Below are positions 10,311 to 19,720 of a stretch of 64,000 nucleotides of DNA, piece by piece; the first letter of the stretch is position 1, and each line of letters begins with the position of its first letter. Source of the stretch: Eutreptiella sp. 'Long Island Sound 2002' (taxonomy: Eukaryota > Euglenozoa > Euglenophyceae > Eutreptiales > Eutreptiaceae); assembly GCA_964036045.1 (NCBI GenBank), contig OZ038379.1, positions 115,223,604 through 115,287,603 of the forward strand, written 5' to 3'. The notes beneath the pieces were generated by a model that ran no database searches, had not been told where the DNA came from, and was given only the letters and a program-made list of their open reading frames with translations. The translations under genes were made by a program, and so were the position numbers.

Positions 10311-13200
10311 GGCTCAGCTAGCTAGGAGCTCTTCTCAAGGGTGGACCAGCAGGCCGACCCACGGGTCATTTGTTCCGTCCTACAGGTAGGTAGGTGGGTG
10401 GGTGCACTCGGTCATGGAGAGGCGCCCCATGGTTCCCCCTGGCGTCGCCCCTGTGACGAACAGGAAGAGGCTCTGCGCGTGAAGAGGGAAGGCGGCTTAC
10501 ATCCCGCTAGACCTGACTGTTGGCCCCCAACAAAGCGGCCCCGGGCAACACCGGGAGGGCTGATCGCCGCCAGCGTGACGTGCTTCTCTCGCCGGGAGGG
10601 TGTGCCCCCGTGCTTGCGCACGTCCCCTCTTTTGGGCGGAACCCTAGGGGTTCACCGGACTTCCTGGCGTATCCCGTTCCCAAGGCATGCATGCATATTC
10701 TTGGTACTACGGTTCCGAGGCGCTTGGGTGTCGCACGCTCCGCCTCGAGTCCCAAAGCAGCGCAGGCCCCGGGATGCAGCCTTACCCCCGGTCTCTGGAT
10801 CTCGTTTGGCCGGGTCACCTGCATGGCACGGGCTGCCCCAGTGCCCGGGCTGTGGGCACTGGGTTTCCTACTGTTTTGCGGCGTTTGTGTTCGGGTCCGG
10901 TTTGCGGTTGGGTGTGGGTTTTGTTAACCCAGACAGTCCTGGCTCGGGTCTTGGGTGGGTGTGTTTGGGCACGGTTTGTGGTGTTGTCCCTCTAGTGTCG
11001 GCTGTCTGTGATGTTCGCGGTTAAGGTTCGGTTCCGGCCCCCTTTGGGACGCGTGTGGTTGCGTGGGCGCCCGGCTTGCCCCCCGCCGTTTCCTTTTCTG
11101 GCGTGCGGTGTGGGCGTGTGTGCTTGGCCCGAGTCTCGGCTGTGCCCAGCCCTTATTGGCTGGGTTGTCGGGGTGTGTTTTTTGCGCTTTTTTTTTCTTT
11201 TTTGCCGGGTGTCCCTGTCTCGGGCCTTGTGGTCGCTGTCCCCCCATCCCCTTTCTTTCTGGCTGGGTTGCTGGCCCCTCTTTTTTTCTTTCCTTTTTCT
11301 TTTTCGTGGTGTGTGTCTGCTTGTTTCGGTGTCCCTTTTCCCGGTGGGCCGCTGTTCCTGGCTTGGTGTTGCCGGTTATGGCTGGGTGGTCCCCCTGTGC
11401 CTCTTTGGGGGTCCTGTCTTCGGTGCCTTCTGGGGGGGGGGTTTGGCCGCCTCTGGTCGTGTTGGCGGGCGGTTTTCCTGGCTGTGGGCTGTTTTTCGCG
11501 CCCCCCCCCCTCCCCCCTCTGTTGTTTTTTTTTTGTTTTTTTGCGGGGGGGAGGGTTTCCTGTTTCTTTCTCTGCCTTCCCTGGGCTGGCGCACGCACTG
11601 GCCGGCATTCAGTGTTGTCGTCCGGGCTGCTGTTGTCAGTTGCGTTCTCTTTGGCCGTGTTCCGGCCCCATGGGTCGGGTGGGCTATGTACACGGTGGGC
11701 TCGGCGCCCCTTCTTGCCGGGTTAGGTCCTGCCTCTGCCGGCTGGGCGGCTGCTCCAGGCGGCTGCTTGTGGCTCTGGGTTAGGGGGCTGGGGTTGTTCG
11801 TGTCCTTTCCCCTCTGCGGTGCCGGTTTTAACCTTCTGGGTGGTCCGCCTACGTTGTTGCCAGGCGCGCTGTGGCCCCGTGTGTGGCTTGCGGTGCTGGT
11901 GCGTGGCGTGCTGGTGCGGCGCCTTCCAGGGTGTGCGGTGGCTGGCTTCGGTTAGTCCCTCAGGTTAGGGTCAGTTGTGTCGTTGTGTGCCGCTCTGTGC
12001 CGCGTCGCGTCGCGTCGTGCTGTGGCGCGTTGTACCGTGGCGCGCTGTGGTGCGGTGTGCCGTGGTCTCGCGTTGTGCCGCGGTGGGTCAGTGGAGGTCA
12101 GCCTGGCCTGTGTCGTGGTGCGGGGTGCGGGCCGGAGTGTGGCTGGCTGGTGGCTGGGAGGTGCGGTCAGGTGTGGGTGTCTCGCTGGGTCCGTGCTGTG
12201 GGGGCTTGGGCGTGGCGCTCGGGCTGGTGGGTCGGGTAGGTCGACCGCGTGACGGTCCGTGGGGTTGCCCTCCCTGGGGGCCTGTGCCTTGGTCCCGTGT
12301 CCTCTGGGGGTTTCGGTCCACAGTCCCAGTCGCTGTGGCCGTGCATGCGTCCTCTTCTGGTGCCTGTGAGGTGGCCCTTGTGGCGGCCGGGGTCGTCGTC
12401 TGGCGGTGAGGGCGTGGTGGTGCGACGTGCGGCGGCGTTCCCCGCGGCTTCCTCTGTGGGTGTGGCCCGTTCTCCCCGTGTAGGTGTGCCCTCCATTCCC
12501 TGTGTGGTTTCCGGTGGCTGGTGGGTGTGCGCTGGTGTGATCCGTATGGCGTCCGTTGCTTGCTTCGGCGGTGTGTGTTGGGGGCTGCGCCCCCGGGAGT
12601 CGTGGGGCGTTCGGTGGGGGTGGGGCGGTGCTGGTCTCCCCGTCGTGGTATGCCCTTCCTGGGTGTGCGTCGTGGTGTTTCCGTGGTGCCCTTTTCCTCC
12701 GTGCCTTCTTCCCCGCTTCCGCCCCTTCCTGGTTCTTGGGTGGTTTCCTGCCCCCTTGTGGTGTCTCTTCTGGCGTCTCGTCCCTGTGAGTGCCTGCCCT
12801 CACTTGGAGCCCCTCCGTGCCCTGTTGCCTGAGTGCCCCTTGGTGTCTCTTGCCCTTCCCTTGCCCTTGTCCTCCCCCTCCCTGGTGTGGTGGTGGCGGG
12901 AGGGGCGGGGTCGGGAGGGGGCGCCGGCGGCCCAGGCCTGGGGGTGGGTGGCCTGGAGCCCCTGGCGGAGGCCTTGGGGGGTGTAGGGGGGGCGGAGGCC
13001 CTGGACCGCATCGCGGAGGAGGGCCTCCCATGCCGCTTGTGGCATGATGGCGTCCGGGGCGGCCTCGTTGGGGTTGGCGGGGGTGCGGGTGCGCACCTCC
13101 TCGAAGGTATGCACCATGGCCACCCCATCGTGCCTTCCCGCTCCCCCGGCCCACTTCACCCAGCGGCAGAGCTCCTGCAAAGCGGGGGCAGACCACCAGG
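10311..13200. other. low-complexity G/T-rich region, no firm gene
   Basis: The plus strand is strongly enriched in G and T, with T runs (11,180-11,300 and 11,520-11,545) and GCGTC/GTGCCG short tandems (11,990-12,080). Long open frames exist on both strands, but they are Lys/Pro/Arg/Thr-rich or Cys/Gly/Val-rich simple sequence. The most protein-like piece is minus-strand 13,180-12,950 (MQELCRWVKWAGGAG, then MPQAAWEALLRDAVQGL). It could be the start of a broken gene whose remainder is simple sequence. I assign no function. Confidence 0.45.
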
Positions 13201-14377
13201 CGAGGTAGGCGGGGGCCTGGGGGGGGTTTGTTTGGTTTGGGTCAAGGCCTGTGCCGGACGCCCTGGCCCATGGTCAGCACTCGCCTTTGTGCCGACACGA
13301 CTGGGCTAGGCGAATCGCGGTTGTCCGGTCCCAAGGCCTGCCGGACTGTTGACCGCCCCCGTACCCCGTGGTGGCACACACGGGAGGGAGATGCCGCCGT
13401 GCCTGTGTGTGTGGCGCGCGCGGGGCAGGAGGGCGGGGCGTGCATGCTGGTGGCGCTCGCAGGGCATGACGGGTCACACGGCTGCGCCGCGCCTGGCCCT
13501 GCCCGCTGGCGCCGGTGCCGCTCCAGTGTTTCTGGTTTCCCCCGCTGCGGCTTGGTCCGTCCGTGTCGCCGCTTGTAGTGGCGTCCCGGCTGTTCGTGTG
13601 GTCGTCGGGTGTGAACCAGGGTCCGCCACCACCGGGCCCTGGCTGCTTGTGGTGGAGGCGCGTCGGGGGGGGGGGGGCGTGTGGGGGGTTGTGTGATGCC
13701 TGGTGCTCCAGGCTCCGGCAGGGAGGCCATGGGAGCCTGACGCTGAGCCCGCCGGGGGAGTGTTCGGACTGGACACGCCGCCTCCGGGTCATTGACATGC
13801 TGCCAGCGGCCCCACGACTGCATGAGGCACGGGGGCGCGCTCCCTGGGCGCTCGACTGGGGGGGTCCACACCTCCTGACTGCTCTAGGCACTGGTGGTGT
13901 TGTCGTGGACTGGACCATCCGCCCACGGCGCTGAGGGACGGCAGGAGGAGGGGCTCCAGGGCGCGCTGAGCGCTGCCCTGCCCTGGAGCCTGCCCGGGCT
14001 CGGGGCCTGGGTGGCGGTGCTACTGCCCGCGTAAACGGGGGGGCCCAGAGGGCACACCACCCGAGTGACCGCTCCGTTTGGAAGGGGGAGGGGGGGGCAG
14101 GGGTCGGCAGGTGGCTGTCTGGCCTCCAGGGGTCGCCCACAACTGAACTGGAGTGCACGGGGCTGTGCTGGCCTAGGCGTCTGTGATGAAGTTGGAGGGG
14201 CACGCGCACACCTGGAGGTTCCCTAGGCAGGCCGCTCAAGGGATACCCACAGCAGTCAATCTGCGAGCCCTTCACAGCCTCCACTTTTTAGGCCCTGAGG
14301 GCGCCGACTCCGTGCACCTCTCCCGTCGGGGGGCAGGCTGGGGGGGGGGGGGGGTAGTGGTGGTTGGGTCTACCTGC
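13201..14377. other. no gene recognised
   Basis: GC-rich DNA with long overlapping open frames on both strands, none with a recognisable domain or ordinary amino-acid composition. G runs of 9-12 occur at about 13,665 and 14,340. It separates the low-complexity block on the left from the Pro/Ser/Arg-rich minus-strand reading on the right. Confidence 0.4.
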
Positions 14378-17240
14378 TCACTTGTTTGGGAGAGGAGGAC
14401 CACCTGCTGGGTTACCATGCGGGTCCCAGATCCCAACATACCCATCGTTCGGCGTCCGCTCCCTGTCCGTGAGGGGAGGGACCTTGATCACCATGTGACG
14501 GCCTGCAGTGAGGGTGCGGGGGTGCGAGGGCATGCTGGGGGGGGGGGGGCTGTGCTGGGCCTGCTTTCGGCCCCATTTCTGTTGGGGGGGGGGGGGGGGG
14601 GCAGCAAAAGGCCTGCTCCCCTGTTTCCTGGTCCCCAAGGGGGACCAGCCCACGGCCTGCACCCTCGCTTTGTGGTGGCTGAAATTTGGGCCGACAAGGG
14701 GCCTGGGGGGGGGAGGGGTCCGTGCCCGGGGTCCTGGAGCGGCGGGGGGAGGACGTGGACCTGCGGTGGTGGCGGGGGGCGCGGTGCCTGGGGAAGCGGG
14801 AGCGGCGGTGGCGGGGGCTGGGGATGGAGGACGGGTACGGGCGGAGAGGGGAAACGGGAGGGGGGTGTGGACATGGGGCGGCGGGGGCGCGCTTGGTGGC
14901 GTCCGGGGGAGCGGGAGTGGTGGTGGTGGGGGCTCGGGGTGGTGGATGGGTATGGGCGGCCGGGGGGAACAGGGAGCCCGGCGGGGCCTGTGGGGGAAGG
15001 GGGAGGTGGACGCGGGGCGGCGGTGGCGTGCCCGGCGGCGTCGGGGGGAGCGGGAGCGGTGGTGGCGGGGGCTGGGGGTGGGGGTCCTGTATGGCCGGAG
15101 GGGGGAGGGGGAGGTGGACATGGGGCGGCAGTGGCGCTCGTGGTGGTGCCCGGGGGAGCGGGAGCGGCGGGAGCGGGGTCTTGGGGGGTCGTGGTGGCAC
15201 CTGGGGGAGCGGGAGCGGCGTGAGTGGGTGGTTGAGGCGCGGTGGTGGTGTGGGGAGTGTGGGCGCCTTCGGCGAGTGTGTCGTGCGGGGGGGGAGCGGG
15301 AGCGCCGCCGTTTGCGGGACCGGGCCTCATCGCTCGAGTCAGGCCAGTCTGGAGGCGTCGGCGGGTCCTGGGGGGCTTCGCGTGGTGCCGCCTGGTACTG
15401 AGGGGGGGGGGGGGTTCTCCCGTCGTCCATGGATCCGCCACGTAGGGGTGTGGCGGCGGCAGCGGCAGGTGGTATGGGTCGAGCGACTGTCCTTGGCGGG
15501 GGTGGGCCCAGGGGGCCCCTTCGGCGTGGGCGTGGTGGCCAGGGGGGATACGGATACGGTTCCTGGTACGGGCGGGGTCGCTGGTACGGGGGGGTGGCCC
15601 CTGGCGGTAGGTGGGGTATGCGGGTGGAGCGCTCGGTGGTGCCATCCCATTCGCTGGTGCTGTTCGTTCACGGGGGGTTGTGGCCCGGTGGGGTAGGGCG
15701 GTGGGCAGTGGTAGTGGTGGGGGTGGTGTTGGTAGTGGTGGTGTTGGGGCCGCTGGTGGTGGTGGTGTGCGTAGTGGTGGGGCTGGTGTTGCGGGTATGG
15801 TTCATGGACCCCTTTGTGGGTTTTCCGGTCCCCCTTGTGGGGGTGGGGGGTTTGGCATCGTGGACAGTCCCTGGGACTGCACAATGTGGTGGGCAAGGGG
15901 GGCGGGTTGGGGGCTGGGGTTGACGGTGACGGTGGTCGAGGGGTCCCACGTCCCTGGGTTGGTTTGGCCGGCGGTGGTGGTGGTTTGCGGGGGATGGATG
16001 ACGGGGCGCTTGGTGACGGGGATGCGGACGAGGGCTTGGACGGGGTCGTGTTGGGTGGCCGCCTCTGCGGTGGTGGTGGGTGCCGGTGGGAGGGGGGCGT
16101 GGGTTGTGGTGGGTGGGGGGTCCTGGCTTGGGTGAGGGTCCGGGTGGGGGTGGTGTCTGTTGGGTTTGTGTCGTTGTGTTTGTGGTGTTGTGTGTGCCCG
16201 CGTGGGCGCCGGCTTGGGTTTGGGGTCTGGTTTGGTGTTGGGGTCTGGTTCCAGGTTGAGGAGGACCTCTGTCCGGAGGTGTGAGGGTGCTGATGTTGGT
16301 TCGGGGGTCTTCCCGGTGTGTTGCCTGGGTGCCCGAGTCGCCTGTGTGGGGGTCGGGGGGTCGGTGCGTGCGGCCGCGACTTTGCTTTTTGCCGTGGCCT
16401 TGAGGATGAGGGCGGCGGGGAGGGGGGGGTCGGAGGATGAGGTGGAGGAGGTGGACGAGGTTGAGGATGAGGAGGAGGTGGTGGACGCGGGCTGGGCTGT
16501 GATGCAGGCGGGCTTGTGGGCGGCGGCTTCTGCTGCGGCCACAGCGGGGAGGATGGAGGGCATGGCCTCGGGCTGTAGGCTGGGGGCGGGCGGCTGGGGG
16601 GGCCCGTTCGTGACCTGGTGGCCCGGCGGGCCAATCTGGTCGGCAGCGGCGGGGGAGGGAGGCGCGGGGCTGTGGCCTTCTGCTTCTGGGCTTGGCTGCG
16701 CCCCGGTCCTGCAATGTGCGAGGTTGTGTGGGTTGGCGTCCGCGTGGGGGAACAGTTCGCATGGGCTGCATTCAGGGGCCGGGGGGGGGGGGCCTGGGTC
16801 TTCTGGGGTGTGTGCGGGGGGCGTGTGCGGGCCACTGGGTGGGGTGGGGGTGCCGCGGGGCGCGGGGCTCCTCTCAGCGGGTGTGTGTGGGTTGTCGAGT
16901 GTGGGGGGTGGTGAGGGGTGTCCGGCGGGTGGGTGTGTGGCGGGCGTGTGCTGGTGTTCGGGCGGGTGGGGGAGGCCCGTGTCGCGGGGCCCGGGGGTGC
17001 GCGCGATGGTGGGCGTGTGTGGGTCTCCGGGTGAGCAGCGAGAGGGGAGGGGCATGGGCAGGGATTGTGCGGTGGGGTGTGTTGTGTCGGTGTATGTGTC
17101 CACTCGCCGCGGCGCGCTTGCGTGGTCAGTTGTAGGCCGGGCGGTTTGGAGGAGAAGCTTGCCGTCTTCTGCTGCCGCGGCAAGGATTTCGCAGATGAGC
17201 TTGCGTATCCGGTGGACCTCTTGGTCACTGGTTGGAAGGG
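14378..17240 (-). CDS. Pro-rich then Arg/Ser-rich tail, downstream of the Ulp1-like domain
   Basis: Downstream of the protease-like segment, the minus-strand frame stays open to 15,802 as a Pro/Thr/His-rich chain. It holds one possible zinc-binding knot (CSPCELFPHADANPHNLAHC, about 16,700). After frame changes at G runs it ends in an RS-like segment (SSDEARSRKRRRSRSPPAR, repeated SRSPRHHH words, 15,430-14,378). The low complexity makes it uncertain that all of this is translated. The RS words are partly created by the minisatellite at 14.8-15.3 kb. It may be the C-terminal or gag-like part of the same retroelement polyprotein. Confidence 0.3.
14780..15300. repeat. minisatellite, irregular units of about 50-130 bp
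   Basis: Units begin with GGGGGAGCGGGAGYGG and pass through GGTGGACRYGGGGCGGC. At least five unit starts can be followed (about 14,798, 14,907, 15,046, 15,155 and 15,206). Units shorten and diverge toward the right. In the minus frame the array encodes the repeated SRSPRHHH-like words. The G-rich strand could form G-quadruplexes. Confidence 0.65.
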
Positions 17241-18110
17241 GGTATGCTAGCTTTGGGCTAAGACCCGCGCGGCCCAGGACCCTGTGGATGGCGTGGTACC
17301 CGCAGGTGAGGGATTGCTGCGGTCGGGGGGGGGGGTTTGGTCGTGTGTCCGGGCCCGCCTCGACTTGTGTCTGGGCGCCGGGGATGGCCCAAACCCAGGG
17401 CACGGTCCCCGTGGGTGGCCCGCGGCGCTGGGTTCAGTGGGTCAGGCAGAGCATGGCCAATCCCAGGTGGTAGCCCGCCTTTCCTGAGGTGATTTCGGCC
17501 AGGGCGCGGGCTGGAGGACGCCCCTGAGGACCCTTTGCCGGGTGGTGGGGTCCCCTACTGCCCCTGGTGGGGCGGTCCCTGGGGCGAACATGGTGTCTCC
17601 TCCTTTGATGAGCCATTGCGGGCCGTGGGACGTAGCCGTAGCGGCTATCACGTAGTAATGCCCGCGCTCGAGGACTGTAACCCAGACCTCCGGCGGGGGT
17701 TGGTCACTGTCTGTAGGTGGGGGGGGGAGGTTGTCGTCTGGGGTGCAAAGGCTGGCGGCGCGGAGGGCGGTGTCGCGGGTTGGTGCGGTGGCCTGTTCCC
17801 ACTGCTCCGGGCGGTCCGGGTCCGCTGGGTGGTCCGTCTCCGCTGGGGCCTGTCGTAGGCGTACGGTCCCTGGACGCGTGACGTTGATGCCGGTGTCGTG
17901 CGTCAGGGCCGGGCCCCACTCGATGGGGGGGATCCAGACGTGCTGGCCCTGGGTGTGTTTGCGGGCTCGCCAGAGTACGAGGTCTACAATTGCCTCTCGG
18001 AGGCCGCTGCCTGGGGTGGTCAGGTCCCGGAGGGCTTTGACGGTGAGCTTGGTCCAGTCGTCTTGTAGGCGGTACCAGCCCAGGGGGGTGGTCGGACCCT
18101 GTCTTGGAGG
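17240..18110 (-). pseudogene. Ulp1-like (C48-type) cysteine protease domain, frameshifted
   Basis: Reading the minus strand from about 18,085, the segment RLQDDWTKLTVKALRDL is followed by GSGLREAIVDLVLWRARK and HVWIPPIEW. This resembles the substrate-binding start of SUMO-protease-like domains (WL.D..I..YL, then FFPPxxW). Next comes VWVTVLERGHYYVIAATA (about 17,680-17,630), with a His in the place of the HW catalytic motif, and then PQWLIKGGD. About 110 residues later QQSLTCGYHAIHRVL (17,325-17,280) fits the Gln...(D)CG catalytic Cys motif. The order His, then Gln, then Cys is right for family C48. Breaks at a C run near 17,720 and a TGA near 17,435 mean the copy is not intact. It lies directly downstream of the LINE ORF on the same strand. 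The family call is by motif only. Confidence 0.45.
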
Positions 18111-18397
18111 GTTGCTTGGAGGAGGTCGGGGTCGCGGATGGAGGCCGGTGTGAGAGGGGGGTTCCCCGGGTCAGGGGGGGGGGTGGGCTGGCAGGGCTGC
18201 CCGGGTCTTGCGCGTCTACGTCGATGTATGGTTGGCCCTAGTTGGGCTCGGCCGGGCTGGGCGGTGCCAGGTTGCTTCTTGGCTGAGAGATGGGCCTCGG
18301 GGCGCTGTGGTGGTGTCTTGGAGTCCTGCAGATGGAGATGGGGGGCGCGTGCGGGGCGCGGAGCGGGTTAGTGGACGTCTGGGTCATGCACGGCATG

Positions 18398-19720
18398 TTA
18401 ATGGATGAGACGCTGCATGTGTTCCCTGGCGGTCGGGTCGGTGAGTTGCTCCGCGTGTGCTAACCGGAGGTGTTTGCGGTGCACCATTTGGGCCGCTGCT
18501 CTGCGGACTGCCTCTAGCTGGAGGTGTGCTGCTGCCTCCAAGGGGCTTTCTGTGTGTTTGGTGAGGTGTCGGTGCAGGGCCTGTGTCACCGCCCCTCTCA
18601 TGATGGCTTCACGGACCAGGGGATCCCGGAAGAGGTGTTTGGTGGCCTGGTGTGCGTGGCTGTGTGTTGGCCATCCTTCGTGTTGTCGTAGGGTTTCCGC
18701 CGGGGACCAGCCCACTAGCGTGTCCCTGCCTGTATGGAGGGGGCATTTCTTGAAGTGTTCCCAGTCCTCCGGGGTGGCGTGGTTGCACGGGCAACGGGTG
18801 TGTTCTTCGGGGACGTGGATGTGTTTGCGGGCGAGCCATCTGGCAACCCTGGTGAGGAATGGTAGTTGCTCCCTGAGGAGCTGGATGCGTCGTTTTTGGA
18901 GGTGGGCTGGGACGTTTGCTGGGCGCAGCGCTGAGTGGTAGAGGGGGATTTGCAGTCTGGATGTGCGCTCGGCTGTCTGCGTCTCCGAGCACGCGGGCGA
19001 GATGTTGGATGGGGTTGGGGTAGTGGTATGCTCTGTCGTGGGAGGAATAGGGGGCGTCCTCTGGTACCCAGTCTGGGGTCTGATGGGGCTCGGGTACGGG
19101 GGGTAGGTGTTGGAGGTGTGTCTGGTTGCGGCCGAGGTCAGGGGTCTTGAGGGCTGGTAGGTGCGTTGTGCGCTGGTGTACTGCCTGGTTGTCGACCTTA
19201 CCATTTCCGTATTGGTGTCTGTGGGACTCTTGTTTCACGATGTGGAGTTGGACGTAGGGGGGAAGGCTGCGAAGGGCTTTCCAGAGCAGCAGTGCCTGGG
19301 TGCCGAGGCTCGTCGCGGTGGCTTTCTGAAGTGGTTGCCTTGCTATGCGGAGGAGCAGGTGTGTGTCGACAGTGGCGTCTACCACGAACCGGACCCGTAC
19401 GATGTTCGGGGAGTGGGCGGGTAGTTGGGCCGCGATCTCGGTGATGGTGTCGGCCATTGCTCCTAGCTCCCCGTGGGAGGAGGCCCCATAGGTAGTGTCC
19501 CCCGGTGTGGGTTAGCTGCAGGGTGGCCCCCCCGGTGATGGGCGTGAGGGCGGATTCGCCTGAGGCGTCGGTGAAGAAGAGCCGGTCCGCCGGTGATGGT
19601 TGTGGGAGGCGGCATGGGTTCATGGGCAGGTAGGTGTATCTGGCGAGGCCCGTGGCGAGGTGGGCTACTGGGGTTGTGGGCTGCAGGATGGGGGTGGCGT
19701 ACACCCCTATTTCTTTTGGA
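18398..19720 (-). pseudogene. LINE RNase H domain and C-terminal zinc finger
   Basis: RNase H landmarks are read in two frames: RLFFTDASGESALTP (first Asp, about 19,590), then GELGAMADTITE (catalytic Glu, about 19,465), VVDATVDTHLLLRI (Asp) and KQESHRHQYGNGKVDNQAV (His and last Asp, about 19,215). The frame changes in a short G run near 19,500 and again near 19,200. Downstream, RCPCNHATPEDWEHFKKC (about 18,795-18,740) is a CCHC-type knot followed by a helical, Arg/His-rich tail that stops at a TAA (18,398). In ingi-like LINEs a C-terminal zinc finger in this position binds nucleic acid. Confidence 0.65.

Noticed and set aside
11000-17400. Very long open frames on both strands (200-600 codons)
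   Set aside because: Most are simple Pro/Thr/Arg/His or Gly/Val/Cys translations of skewed, repetitive DNA. Only segments with recognisable motifs or ordinary composition were kept.
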